From the NCBI RefSeq assembly GCF_017639205.1, contig NZ_CP071139.1:6137501-6201500 (forward strand): a stretch of DNA of 64,000 nt. The letters are read 5' to 3'. A program made the position numbers and the translations under genes. This DNA is from Streptomyces nojiriensis. GTDB taxonomy: Bacteria > Actinomycetota > Actinomycetes > Streptomycetales > Streptomycetaceae. Of the stretch, positions 32,667-45,753 are shown in pieces; the stretch's first letter is position 1, and each line of letters starts with the position of its first letter. Under the pieces are notes generated by a model. That model was not told the origin of the DNA and ran no database searches. It was given only the letters and a program-made list of their open reading frames with translations.

Positions 32667-34114
32667 GCGAGCGGCCTCCTCGGGGGCTTCGGGTGGGGGT
32701 GGGGGTGGGGGGAGATGGAGCCGGGGGCGGACGGGGTCGGCGGCACGCGGTGGGCGGGCCGCACGGGCTCCGAGAGCCGCCGGATCGCGGCCATCGGGAC
32801 GTGCAGCCAGTCGGGGCGGTGCCGGGACTCGTAACGGGCCTCGTACACCGCCTTGTCGGTCTCGTACGCGCGCAGCAGCACGGGGTCCTCGCGGGGGTCC
32901 CGGCCGGTGGTGCGGGCGTAGCCCTCGCAGAAGGCGGCCCGGCAGTCGTCCGCCCAGGCGGGGGCGAACGGCCGGTGCGAGCGGGCGGCGTAGTCGAAGG
33001 AGCGCAGTATCCCGGCGATGTCGCGCACCGCCGGTTCGGGGCGGCGCCGGTCGGCCAGCGGCCGGGCCGGCTCGCCCTCGAAGTCGATCAACGACCAGCC
33101 GCCGTCGAGGGTGCGCAGGGTCTGACCCAGATGGAGGTCCCCGTGGATCCGCTGGGCGGGCACCCCCGCCCCCCGGGAGGCCGCCAGCGCGTCGAAGGCG
33201 CCCCGCAGCCCGGCCTCGTAGGGCCGCAGCGCGGGTACCTCCCGGGCGGTGGCGGCCAGCCGGGCCGTCATCCCCGCCGCGAGCCGGGCGGTCTGCTCCG
33301 GGCCGAGCGCGACCGTGGGCAGCGCCGCGGCCAGCGCGCTGTGCACCTCGGCCGTGGCCCGGCCGAGCGCGTGCGCCTCGGCGGTGAAGTCGGCCCCCGC
33401 GCCGAGCCGGCGCAGCGCGAGCTGCCAGCCGTCGTCGGAGCCGCGCAGGTACGGCTGGAGCACGCCCAGGGTCAGCGCTTCGCTGCCGGGCGGCTCGGCC
33501 TCGTACCAGGCGACGGGGGCCGGGACCCGGGTGCAGCCGGCGGCGGCCAGCGCCCTGGGCAGTTCCAGGTCCGGGTTGACCCCGGGGCCGACCCGGCGGA
33601 ACACCTTCAGGATGAACGAATCTCCGTAGATCAGCGAGGAGTTGGTCTGTTCCCCGGACAGCGGCCGGGGGGTGAGCCCCGCAGGGATCGGCGTGGCCGG
33701 GTCCCGGTCGAAGCGCAGCGGCCCGAGGGTCCCGGGGGAGCGCAGCCGTTCCAGCAGCATGGCCGCGAGCCGGGGATCGCCCAGCGCCTCGTAGACCGCC
33801 CGGCCCGCGTACGGACCGTCCTCGGCATGCCCGATCAGGGTGGGCGCGAGGGCGGGCGGCAGGGACGGGCGGATGCCCAGCAGCAGTTGGTAGCAGTCCC
33901 CGTCGACGTCGAGGAGCAGGTGCAGCAGTCCGGGGGTGGATCCCGGCGGCAGCAGTTCGGCCGCCGAGACGGTCCTGAGCCTGCTGATGGTGCGGCCCTT
34001 GCCCGCGAACCAGCGCTGTGCGGGCAGCCAGGCTTTCAGCATCGGCTCCAGTGGAGCGATCCCGGCGGCCCGGTCGGCCGTCAGCCGGCTCCGGGCGGAT
34101 GCAGCCTCCGACAT
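32663..34114 (-). CDS. pep2: Maltokinase Pep2 (Mak)
   Basis: A 483-residue maltokinase that makes maltose 1-phosphate from maltose and ATP for GlgE. It has an aminoglycoside-phosphotransferase-like fold with HGDLHLGQ (catalytic Asp326) and IDFEGEP motifs, plus the N-terminal ALPAQRWFAGK-like stretch (LPAQRWFAGKG at about 30-40) typical of Mak. The C-terminus is a proline/histidine tail with a His-Pro repeat that reflects a G-rich repeat in the DNA. AAAGGA precedes ATG 34114. A hairpin upstream separates it from treS, so it may be partly transcribed alone. In mycobacteria, TreS and Mak form a complex; here they are separate genes in the same operon. Confidence 0.94.
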   Translation of the reverse strand: MSEAASARSRLTADRAAGIAPLEPMLKAWLPAQRWFAGKGRTISRLRTVSAAELLPPGSTPGLLHLLLDVDGDCYQLLLGIRPSLPPALAPTLIGHAEDGPYAGRAVYEALGDPRLAAMLLERLRSPGTLGPLRFDRDPATPIPAGLTPRPLSGEQTNSSLIYGDSFILKVFRRVGPGVNPDLELPRALAAAGCTRVPAPVAWYEAEPPGSEALTLGVLQPYLRGSDDGWQLALRRLGAGADFTAEAHALGRATAEVHSALAAALPTVALGPEQTARLAAGMTARLAATAREVPALRPYEAGLRGAFDALAASRGAGVPAQRIHGDLHLGQTLRTLDGGWSLIDFEGEPARPLADRRRPEPAVRDIAGILRSFDYAARSHRPFAPAWADDCRAAFCEGYARTTGRDPREDPVLLRAYETDKAVYEARYESRHRPDWLHVPMAAIRRLSEPVRPAHRVPPTPSAPGSISPHPHPHPKPPRRPLA

Positions 34115-34350
34115 GGCGTCGCGTCCTTTCCCCGGGCCGTCACAGAATGCGCAGAGTGTCCCGGATGCGCGGCAGTTGCTTCTCCGGCATGTGCGAGTGT
34201 CGGGTCAGGATGGTCCGTACAGGGGCGGGCGATTGACCCATTCGAGCTGCCCGCCCCCTGGTGTGAAGGCCCGGTTCGCCTCCGGAGCGCCTCGGGCCCG
34301 ACATGCGGGCCGCGCTCCTTCGGCTCACCCGGCCCTGGACCGGCTCCCGG
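34115..34350. other. 236-bp gap between treS and pep2 with a hairpin
   Basis: A bipartite stem-loop (GGAGCGC at 34284-34290 with GCGCTCC at 34312-34318, inner GGCCCG/CGGGCC) lies on the minus strand just after treS. It may reduce read-through into pep2. A 16-codon frame (34140-34190, minus) reads MPEKQLPRIRDTLRIL but has no ribosome-binding site and is not counted as a gene. A separate pep2 promoter was not found. Confidence 0.45.
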
Positions 34351-38060
<3,710 letters not shown>

Positions 38061-38562
38061 GATGGGATCACCTGGGGGCAGTTCGCAGGGCTCGGTGACA
38101 ACAGGCCAGCCGTGAGCACGACTGGTAGTGCACGCTCTGTTCGCTCTGTTTCTAGCCGCTCAGTGGACGGCTGGGCTGCGGGCATGGCCGCTCCTGTCCG
38201 CGTTCACTCGGGTGGCGGGGAGAGGGTTTGTGGGCGGGTGCGCCGTGCGTGTACGACGTGTACCCGGGGAGCCCTTCCCACTCTCATCCCGCCCAATCCG
38301 CGCGCTCGGTTAACTACTCGTACGTAGTGGCACGGCAGATACCAAGCCCCGGGTCGACATCCGCCGGGTCTCCGTCAAGTCGGCCGGAACTAGGTGACGT
38401 AGGGGCGGCCGCGGCGCGCTGCCCGGGCGCGGACGGGGCGGGAACCACCTGCCCCACGGGCCCCGCGCACTCCGCCCGGAAGCCCGGCGAGGGCCGCACC
38501 GGGAGACAATGGCCCGTCATGCCGAAAGGGACGAGTGACCGGTGAATCGGGGGTCTTGAACG
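38061..38562. other. 502-bp divergent interval between glgE and the AraC-like gene
   Basis: No complete gene. It should hold the glgE promoter. Visible structure: a GCTCTGT direct repeat in the region near 38130-38150, an ACTAC/GTAGT inverted repeat (38313-38328) and a short open frame from ATG 38519 (8 codons). A GACAAT sits a few nt before that ATG, the same layout as before the gene at 39228. The stretch before 38563 does not encode the missing half of the AraC protein in any frame I could follow. Confidence 0.4.
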
Positions 38563-39255
38563 ATGCGGTCGAGGACGACGGTCGAGGTCCGGCTGCCCGG
38601 GAGCGCGTCGCCCGTGCCGATCGACGAGGCGCAGCGGCTGCTCGCCCGCCGCATCTCCGGCGAGACGGGCATGGGGGCGATCGCCGGCCGGTTCCTGGAG
38701 ACCCTGGAATCGCACGGAGCCGAATGCGCGCCCAGGGACCTGGACCGGCTGGGACGGGTCGCGGCCGACCTGCTCACCGCCTGCCTGGCCGGGCAGCACT
38801 CGGGCGCGGGCGAGCGCACCGGCAGCGAACCCCCGGCGGATCCGGGCCCCCGCGCGCTGCTGGAACGGATCGACACCTTCATCGGCCACAACCTCGGCGA
38901 CCCGGGCCTGACCCCGCGGTCCGTCGCCGACCGCCACCACATCTCGGTGCGCCGACTGCACCTGATGTTCCAGGACCGGGGCGAGGGCGTCGCGGCCGCC
39001 ATCCGCCGGCTCCGGCTGGAACACTGCCACGCCGACCTCGCCCGGCCCGAACTGCTCGACCGGCCCATCCGCACCATCGCCGCCCGCTGGGGCTTCGGCA
39101 GCGCCGCCGTCTTCAGCCGCGCCTTCCGCGAGGCGTACGGCATCAGCCCCACCGAACGGCGCGCGCAGGCCCCGGCGGCCGTCCCGTGCCGCGCCCGACC
39201 TGTCATCCGGACGGGGGACAATGCCCCATGGACTCGGAGGCACTGCACGAACTGA
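38563..39255 (+). pseudogene. AraC family regulator lacking its N-terminal half
   Basis: The 230-codon frame encodes the C-terminal part of an AraC-type activator. LLERIDTFIGHNLGDPGLT begins the DNA-binding domain (about 105-205), the first helix-turn-helix is SVADRHHISVRRLHLMFQ, and the second is RTIAARWGFGSAAVFSRAFREAYG. Before it, only about 90 residues of linker (RLLARRISGETGMG) remain; the usual ligand-binding N-terminal half of about 170 residues is absent. An in-frame TGA lies 4 nt before the ATG, and no ribosome-binding site is evident. Probably a decayed gene, or a short DNA-binding-only form. It overlaps the next gene by 28 bp. Confidence 0.6.
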
Positions 39256-40097
39256 TCGGCGCACAGCTGCGTGCGGCCGACCCCCGGCGGCGGGAGGCCG
39301 CCGCACGCCGGGCGCTGGACGTCGCCTGGGGCCCGGACCAGGAGCGGTACCTGGCCGAGGCCCTCGCCGACGCCGTCGGCCGCGAGGACGACCCGGCCGC
39401 CCTGGCGGCGCAGATCGACGCGCTGCCCGCCGTCGAACCGGCCCTCGGCGACGCCGCGCTGGTCCGCCTCGCAGGCCGCTGCGCCGACTCCCCGGTCCTG
39501 GCCGCGCTGCTCGTCCGCGCCGCCCGGCTGCAGGTCTCCGGGCCCGCCGAACCCGTCGGCGACGCGACCCGGGTCGCCGTACGCTGCCTGCGCGGAGCCC
39601 CGCACTCCGGGCTCGGGCTGCGCACCCCGGGCGGGGCGTGGGTGGTCCTGGAGCGGATCGAGGTCTACGGCAGGGCCGTGGACCGGCTGGACCCCGGCTG
39701 CACGGCCCGGGTGCTGCTGTCCGGACCCGGCGCGCGGGGGCTGGCCGAGTGGGACCGCCTGGAGGCCGAACCCCGGGCCCGGGAGTGCGCACCGAGGCTG
39801 CGCTCACCCGACCCCCGGACCCGGTGCTCCGCCGCCGAGGCCATCGCCGACTGGCCGAACTCCTGGGCGCCCGAGGTGGGCCGCTACCTGTGCGGCGCGC
39901 TGGCCCGGGCCGCGGTGCGGGAGCAGGACCACGACGCGCTGGAGTCCCACCTGCACGCACTGCTCGCATTGGGCCACTTCCTGGCGGAACCGGCGTTCGC
40001 CCTGCTGCGCACGATGGACCGCGCAGCCCTGCCGGAGGTGCTGCGGCCCTATCTGGACGACCTGTTGGAGGAGGACCGGGCCCGCAGCGGCCGGTGA
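39228..40097 (+). CDS. Uncharacterised Ala/Arg-rich helical protein
   Basis: A 289-residue protein without signal or membrane segments. It is strongly alpha-helical, with short repeated helix pairs rich in Ala, Leu and Arg (REAAARRALDVAWGPDQERYLAEALADA; EVGRYLCGALARAAVREQDHDALESHLHALLAL) that look like HEAT-type scaffold repeats. A middle part (about 115-165) is beta-like with GLGLRTPGGAWVVLERIEVYGR. I do not recognise a family. Start ATG 39228 has GGGGGA 10 nt upstream and a GACAAT box 5 nt upstream. It lies between the truncated AraC gene and glgP, 119 bp before glgP; a role in glucan metabolism is possible but not shown. Confidence 0.65.
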   Translation: MDSEALHELIGAQLRAADPRRREAAARRALDVAWGPDQERYLAEALADAVGREDDPAALAAQIDALPAVEPALGDAALVRLAGRCADSPVLAALLVRAARLQVSGPAEPVGDATRVAVRCLRGAPHSGLGLRTPGGAWVVLERIEVYGRAVDRLDPGCTARVLLSGPGARGLAEWDRLEAEPRARECAPRLRSPDPRTRCSAAEAIADWPNSWAPEVGRYLCGALARAAVREQDHDALESHLHALLALGHFLAEPAFALLRTMDRAALPEVLRPYLDDLLEEDRARSGR

Positions 40098-40216
40098 GCC
40101 CCGCCGAGGGCCCATGGCCGGAAGGCGCGGGCGCCGCTAGCCTTCCCGGGGTGATGCGCGGGTGCACAGCGTGGTGCGGCCGCTCCGATCCGTAATCCCC
40201 TGCGAAGGTGGAACAC

Positions 40217-42853
40217 GTGAAGGCTATCCGTCGATTCACCGTGCGCCCCGTCCTCCCGGAACCCCTGCTGCAGCTGACCGAGCTCGCGCGCAACCTGCGC
40301 TGGTCGTGGCATTCCGAGACCCGTGAACTCTTCCAATCCGTCGACCCCGAGGGCTGGCAGGCCGCCGGCGGCGATCCCGTCCGGCTGCTCGGCGCGGTCT
40401 CCGCGACCCGGCTCGCCGAACTGGCCGCGGACCGCCGCTTCCTGCGCCGGCTCGCCGTCGCCGCGGCCGACCTCGATGACTACGTGAACGGCGGGAGGTG
40501 GTACCAGAGCCAGGAGAACGGCGTGGAACTGCCCGCCGCCATCGCCTATTTCTCCCCCGAATTCGGCATCACCGCCGCCCTGCCCCAATACTCCGGCGGC
40601 CTCGGCATCCTCGCCGGGGACCACCTGAAGGCCGCCAGCGACCTCGGCGTCCCGCTCATCGGGGTGGGCCTGCTCTACCGCCACGGCTACTTCCGCCAGT
40701 CGCTCTCCCGCGACGGCTGGCAGCAGGAGCACTATCCCGTCCTCGACCCCAACGAACTCCCGCTCGGCCTGCTCCGCCAGGACGACGGCACCCCCGCCCG
40801 CGTCTCGCTGACCCTGCCCGGCGGACGCACCCTGCAGGCCCACATCTGGCAGGCCCGCGTCGGCCGCGTACCGCTGCTGCTCCTGGACTCCGACGTCGAG
40901 GACAACGACGCCGCGGCCCGCGAGGTGACCGACCGGCTCTACGGCGGCGGCAGCGACCACCGGCTGCTCCAGGAGATGCTGCTCGGCATCGGCGGCGTGC
41001 GCGCGGTGCGCGCGTACTGCCGGATCACCGGCCATCCCGATCCCGAGGTCTTCCACACCAACGAGGGGCACGCCGGCTTCCTCGGGCTCGAACGCATAAG
41101 GGAACTGGAGCGGGAGCAGGGCCTCGGCTTCGACGCCGCCGTCGAGGCGGTGCGCGCCGGGACCGTGTTCACCACGCACACCCCCGTCCCGGCCGGGATC
41201 GACCGCTTCGAGCGGGCCCTGGTCGCCCGGCACTTCGGGGACGGCGGGGAACTGTCCGGCGTACCCGTCGAGCGGATCCTGGAACTGGGCGCCGAGACCT
41301 ATCCCGGCGGCGACCCCGGCGTGTTCAACATGGCCGTCATGGGCCTGCGCCTGGCCCAGCGGGCCAACGGGGTGTCCACCCTGCACGGCGCGGTCAGCCG
41401 GGAGATGTTCGCCGGTCTGTGGCCCGGCTTCGATCCGGCCGACGTGCCCATCACCTCCGTGACCAACGGGGTGCACGCCCCCACCTGGGTGGCCCCCGAG
41501 GTGGTCCGGCTCGGCGCCCGCCAGATCGGTGTGGGCCGAACCGAGGACGCCCTGTCGGTCGGCGGCTCCCCGCGCTGGGACGCGGTCGCCGAGATCCCGG
41601 ACCAGGACGTGTGGGACCTGCGGCGGGTGCTGCGCGAGCAACTGGTGCAGGAGGTACGGGACCGGCTGCGCGCCTCGTGGCGCCAGCGCGGGGCCGCCGC
41701 GGCCGAACTGGGCTGGGTGGACTCCGTACTCGACCCCGACGTGCTGACCATCGGCTTCGCCCGGCGCGTGCCCTCGTACAAGCGGCTGACGCTGATGCTG
41801 CGCGACCCGGACCGGCTGCGCAGGCTGCTGCTGGACCCGGAGCGGCCGGTGCAGATCGTGGTGGCGGGCAAGGCGCACCCGGCCGACGACGGCGGGAAGC
41901 GGCTCGTACAGGAACTGGTCCGCTTCGCGGACGACCCGCGGGTGCGGCACCGGATCGTCTTCCTGCCCGACTACGGCATGGCCATGGCGCAGAAGCTCTA
42001 CCCGGGCTGCGACGTCTGGCTGAACAATCCGCTGCGGCCGCTGGAGGCGTGCGGCACGAGCGGGATGAAGGCCGCTCTGAACGGCTGCCTCAACCTGTCC
42101 GTGCTGGACGGCTGGTGGGACGAGTGGTTCGAGCCGGACTTCGGCTGGGCCATCCCGACCGCCGACGGGCTCGGCGCGGACGAGGACCGGCGCGACCACC
42201 TGGAGGCGAGTGCCCTCTACGAGCTGATCGAGAACCGGGTCGCGCCCCGGTTCTACGACCGGGCCGGGCACAGCGGGCTCCCGGTGCGCTGGATCGAGAT
42301 GGTCCGGCGCACGCTCGTCTCGCTGGGACCGAAGGTGCTCGCCGGGCGGATGGTCCGGGAGTACGTGGAGCGGCTGTACGCGCCGGCCGCGCTCGCCCAC
42401 CGGGCCCTGGACGCCGAGGCGGCCCGTGACCTCGCCTGGTGGAAGGGGCGGGCCCGGGCGGCCTGGCCGCGGGTCTCCGTCGAGCACGTGGAGACGCTGG
42501 CCGCGGCTCCGGTGGGCGGCACCGCCGAACTCGGTGCCACCCTCACCCTGCGCGTGCAGGTGGCCCTGGACACGCTCACCCCCGAGGACGTGGAGGTCCA
42601 GGCCTTCGCCGGCCGGGTGGACCCGCAGGACGTGATCCGGGACGGGCGGAGCTTCCCGCTCAAGCCGGCCGCGGGGCCCGACATGGAGGGCCGCTGGGTG
42701 TACGAGGGCCCGCTCGCCCTCGACCGTACGGGTCCCTTCGGCTACACGGTGCGCATCCTGCCCGCGCACCCGCTGCTGGCGACCCCGGCGGAACTGGGGC
42801 TGGTCGCGGCCCCGGTGGAGACGGACGCGGGCGGCGGGGTGCTGCTGCGGTAG
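40217..42853 (+). CDS. glgP: Alpha-glucan (glycogen/maltodextrin) phosphorylase GlgP
   Basis: An 878-residue GT35 phosphorylase releasing glucose 1-phosphate from alpha-glucan. The N-terminus reads as the short actinobacterial type (ELARNLRWSWH). AYFSPEFGI, HTNEGHAGF and the PLP-binding EACGTSGMKAALNG with Lys618 are present. A C-terminal beta domain (about 775-870) is as in this type. GTG 40217 is chosen, with AAGGTGG 6 nt upstream, over GTG 40208. It is divergent from the glgE operon, opposite in function: it degrades the polymer GlgE builds, and its product can enter the neighbouring glycolysis genes after isomerisation. Confidence 0.94.
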   Translation: MKAIRRFTVRPVLPEPLLQLTELARNLRWSWHSETRELFQSVDPEGWQAAGGDPVRLLGAVSATRLAELAADRRFLRRLAVAAADLDDYVNGGRWYQSQENGVELPAAIAYFSPEFGITAALPQYSGGLGILAGDHLKAASDLGVPLIGVGLLYRHGYFRQSLSRDGWQQEHYPVLDPNELPLGLLRQDDGTPARVSLTLPGGRTLQAHIWQARVGRVPLLLLDSDVEDNDAAAREVTDRLYGGGSDHRLLQEMLLGIGGVRAVRAYCRITGHPDPEVFHTNEGHAGFLGLERIRELEREQGLGFDAAVEAVRAGTVFTTHTPVPAGIDRFERALVARHFGDGGELSGVPVERILELGAETYPGGDPGVFNMAVMGLRLAQRANGVSTLHGAVSREMFAGLWPGFDPADVPITSVTNGVHAPTWVAPEVVRLGARQIGVGRTEDALSVGGSPRWDAVAEIPDQDVWDLRRVLREQLVQEVRDRLRASWRQRGAAAAELGWVDSVLDPDVLTIGFARRVPSYKRLTLMLRDPDRLRRLLLDPERPVQIVVAGKAHPADDGGKRLVQELVRFADDPRVRHRIVFLPDYGMAMAQKLYPGCDVWLNNPLRPLEACGTSGMKAALNGCLNLSVLDGWWDEWFEPDFGWAIPTADGLGADEDRRDHLEASALYELIENRVAPRFYDRAGHSGLPVRWIEMVRRTLVSLGPKVLAGRMVREYVERLYAPAALAHRALDAEAARDLAWWKGRARAAWPRVSVEHVETLAAAPVGGTAELGATLTLRVQVALDTLTPEDVEVQAFAGRVDPQDVIRDGRSFPLKPAAGPDMEGRWVYEGPLALDRTGPFGYTVRILPAHPLLATPAELGLVAAPVETDAGGGVLLR

Positions 42854-42872
42854 GCACCGTGGCGGTACCGGT

Positions 42873-43874
42873 TCAGGGGGCGGGCGGCGGATCCACCAGC
42901 CGCTCGCCCTCCACGAGCATCCCGGCCCGCTTGACGCTGCGCAGGGCCGGGATCACCTCCACCTGCCCCACGCCGTCCACCGCGCCGATCCGCTCGGTCA
43001 GGTACGTGTAGAGCGCGTCGGTGTCCCGGCACACGACCACCGCCATCAGGGAGGCCGCCCCGGTCACGGCCGCCGCGAACGGCACCTCGCGGTGGCTCGC
43101 CAGCGCGGCCCCCACCTCCGCCAGCCGGGCCGGCGGGACGGTCAGCACCATCGTCGCCTCGGCCTCGTAGCCGAAGAGCGAGGGGACGAACTCCACGTCG
43201 AAGAAGAGCGCCCCGAGATCGCGCAGCCGTTCCACCTTCCGGCGGGCGGTCGACTCCGACAGCCCGGTGGCGCGGGCCAGTTCCGGATACCCGGCGCGCC
43301 CGTCCCGGCCCAGCACCGCGAGCAGCGCGAACTCCGTCTCGTCCAGGGCGTACCGGTCCGGCCCGGGCGGGGCCGCGGGCCGCTCCAGGGCCGCGATCTG
43401 ATCCGGGCGCAGCACGTCCACGCCCGCCCACGAGTCGGGCCCGCCGAAGAACTTCCGCAGGATGGTGTGGGCGCTGATGCCGGTCACCCGGCGGGTGCGC
43501 GGCAGCTTCTCCAGCAGCAGGGTGTCCCGGTCCCTGCGGGTACGGGCCCGGGTCATGCAGTGGACCTCCGTGCCGCCCGAGTTCAGGGTCACCCACGCGA
43601 TGTCCGGGCGGCGGGCGAGCGCCTCGGCCACCGGGAGCGCCGCGTCGGGGGCGCACTGCACCCGCAGCCAGGACTCGAACAGGCCGACGCGGCTGCCCTG
43701 CGGCAGCCCGACCACCCGGACCAGACCGGCGGTCCGCAGCCGCCGGTAGCGGCGTACGACGGTCTGGTCGGAGACCTCCAGCACCTCGGCGAGCCGGCTG
43801 AAGGAGGCCCGGCCGTCGATCACGAGGGCGTGCACCAGGGACTGGTCGAGTGCGTCCAGCTGCGTCTCGTTCAT
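42873..43874 (-). CDS. Lrp/AsnC family regulator with two repeats
   Basis: A 333-residue protein made of two Lrp-type halves. The first winged helix is at about 4-45 (DQSLVHALVIDGRASFSRLAEVLEVSDQTVVRRYRRL) and the second at about 185-225 (LLAVLGRDGRAGYPELARATGLSESTARRKVERL). Each is followed by a ligand-binding alpha/beta domain (second: FAAAVTGAASLMAVVVCRD). Double-Lrp proteins of this length are common in streptomycetes. The start is one of ATG 43886, 43883 or 43874; 43874 is given for the family-like N-terminus. It is divergent from the DHA2 transporter, 146 bp apart, and probably controls it. Confidence 0.85.
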   Translation of the reverse strand: MNETQLDALDQSLVHALVIDGRASFSRLAEVLEVSDQTVVRRYRRLRTAGLVRVVGLPQGSRVGLFESWLRVQCAPDAALPVAEALARRPDIAWVTLNSGGTEVHCMTRARTRRDRDTLLLEKLPRTRRVTGISAHTILRKFFGGPDSWAGVDVLRPDQIAALERPAAPPGPDRYALDETEFALLAVLGRDGRAGYPELARATGLSESTARRKVERLRDLGALFFDVEFVPSLFGYEAEATMVLTVPPARLAEVGAALASHREVPFAAAVTGAASLMAVVVCRDTDALYTYLTERIGAVDGVGQVEVIPALRSVKRAGMLVEGERLVDPPPAP

Positions 43875-44020
43875 GGTTTCCATCATTGCAGGGGCTCTGA
43901 TGAAGGAAATCCAGCAGAACCGGGCCGCTGGATGGGGGAAGGGAGGTGGGCGGTGGGACCTTGGGGTCACCGCGGACCCGCCCGCGACCCCGCCCCTGTG
44001 CACACCCGAGGAGAACTCCC

Positions 44021-45586
44021 ATGCGCAAATGGCTGCCCCTGACGGCCGTCTGCCTCGGGGCATTCATGCTCCTGGTCGACGTCACGATCGTGACCGTCGC
44101 CCTGCCCGACATGTCCGCCGACATGGCCTCCGATTCTTCCTTCGGCGGATTCGCCGGCCTCCAGTGGGTGATGGACGGCTACGCCCTCGCCCTGGCCGCG
44201 CTGCTGCTGGGAGCGGGCTCGCTCGCCGACCGGATCGGCCGCCGCCGCGTCTACCTCATCGGGCTCGGTCTCTTCGCCGCCGCCTCGCTCGCCTGCGGGC
44301 TGGCCACCGGCCCGGCCGAGCTGATCGCCTTCCGCGCCGTCCAGGGCATCGGCGGAGCCGCCATGTTCGCCACCACCATGGCCCTGCTCAGCGCGTCCTA
44401 CCAGGGCCGCGACCGCGGGGTGGCCTTCGGCGTCTGGGGCGCGGTCAACGGCGCCGCCGCCGCGGCCGGGCCGATCATCGGGGGGCTGCTCACCGAGAAC
44501 TTCGGCTGGCGCTGGATCTTCTTCATCAACCTGCCCGTCAGCGCGCTGGCCGTGTACGTCACCCTCAAGGCGGTGGCCGAGTCCCGCAACCCGCACGCCG
44601 CGCGCCTCGACCTGCCCGGCATGGCCACCTTCACCGCGGGCGCCGCGGCCGTCACCTACGCCGTGATCCGCGTCGGCGAGAACGGCTGGGGCTCGCCCAC
44701 CACCCTCGGCCTGCTCGGCCTGGGCGCGGCCGCCTTCGCCGCCTTCGTCCTCGTCGAACTGCGCAGCACCCGCCCGATGCTGGACCTCTCGCTCTTCCGC
44801 AGCCGAACCTTCGTCGCCGTCATGGCCGCCGGACTGCTGCTGTCGGGCGCCGCGTTCTCGTACCTCATGTACGTCTCCCTCTGGCTGCAGTCCGCCGAGG
44901 GGATGGGCCCGGTCGGCGCGGGCCTGGTGCTGCTGCCGCTCAGCGCGGCCGGCTTCGTCGTCGCCGCGGTGGCCGGACGGCTGCTGCACGCGGTCCCGCC
45001 CCGGCTGACCATCGGCGGCGGACTGCTGCTGATCGGCTTCGGCGCGCTGCTCCAGGCCTGGATGCTCGACGCCGGGGACGGCTGGACCGCCCTGGTGCCC
45101 GGGCTGCTCGTGACCGGCGTGGGGGTGGGCGCCGCGACCCCGGCGCTGGCCGCCACCGCGATGGGGGCCGTGGCCCCGGCCCGGGCGGGCATGGCGGGCG
45201 GCGCCCTGAACACCGCGCGCCAGCTGGGCACCGCCCTCGGCATCGCCGTGCTCGGCGCGGTCTTCCACGCGGGGCTGCGCTCCGGGCTCGGTGAGGGCGG
45301 CCGGGGGCTGGCGGAGCCGCTGGCCTCCGGCGGCGCCGGGCAGGTGCTCGCCCAAGCCCCCGCGGGTGCGGCCCGCGAGGCGCTGACGGGGCTGGTGGAG
45401 GCCGCCTTCGCGAGCGGTCTGCGCGAGACGTTCCTGGTCTCGGCCGCGATGGGGCTGGCCGGTGCGCTGGCGGTCTTCCTCCTGCTACGCGGCGGGACGC
45501 CGGCCGCCGCAGCTCCGCTCCCGCGGCCCCGCACGCAGTCCACCGGGGCCGAGGACCCGGCGGGGGCACCGGCCGTACGGAACTGA
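44021..45586 (+). CDS. DHA2-type MFS drug transporter
   Basis: A 521-residue transporter with 14 hydrophobic segments, of the EmrB/QacA drug:proton antiporter family. Motif A is LLLGAGSLADRIGRRRVYLIG at about 64-84; motif C-like segments are GPIIGGLLTENFGWRWIFFINLP at about 156-178, typical of the family. ATG 44021 follows CGAGGAGA. A Pro/Ala-rich soluble tail ends it. Divergence from the Lrp regulator suggests regulated efflux of an amino acid, peptide or drug; the substrate is not identifiable. Confidence 0.9.
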   Translation: MRKWLPLTAVCLGAFMLLVDVTIVTVALPDMSADMASDSSFGGFAGLQWVMDGYALALAALLLGAGSLADRIGRRRVYLIGLGLFAAASLACGLATGPAELIAFRAVQGIGGAAMFATTMALLSASYQGRDRGVAFGVWGAVNGAAAAAGPIIGGLLTENFGWRWIFFINLPVSALAVYVTLKAVAESRNPHAARLDLPGMATFTAGAAAVTYAVIRVGENGWGSPTTLGLLGLGAAAFAAFVLVELRSTRPMLDLSLFRSRTFVAVMAAGLLLSGAAFSYLMYVSLWLQSAEGMGPVGAGLVLLPLSAAGFVVAAVAGRLLHAVPPRLTIGGGLLLIGFGALLQAWMLDAGDGWTALVPGLLVTGVGVGAATPALAATAMGAVAPARAGMAGGALNTARQLGTALGIAVLGAVFHAGLRSGLGEGGRGLAEPLASGGAGQVLAQAPAGAAREALTGLVEAAFASGLRETFLVSAAMGLAGALAVFLLLRGGTPAAAAPLPRPRTQSTGAEDPAGAPAVRN

Positions 45587-45753
45587 GGCCGTAGGCGGGG
45601 AGACCGTGCGGAGGGCCGTACGGCTGGGACCTCACGGGTGAACCTTCGAACGTACTGGGCATGCCGAATCGATTCAGCGGGCTCCTCCGCTCCTACGCTG
45701 CCCGAGGATGCCACCGGACCGGTATCCGCGGAACCCGAGGAACGGATTTCCCC

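Noticed and set aside
34140..34190. 16-codon frame MPEKQLPRIRDTLRIL upstream of pep2
   Set aside because: No ribosome-binding site and no comparative evidence available here; kept only as a note in the pep2 leader.
38535..39227. In-frame extension of the gene at 39228 back to GTG 38535
   Set aside because: The upstream stretch is an out-of-frame read of the AraC sequence, which has the recognisable helix-turn-helix in another frame.
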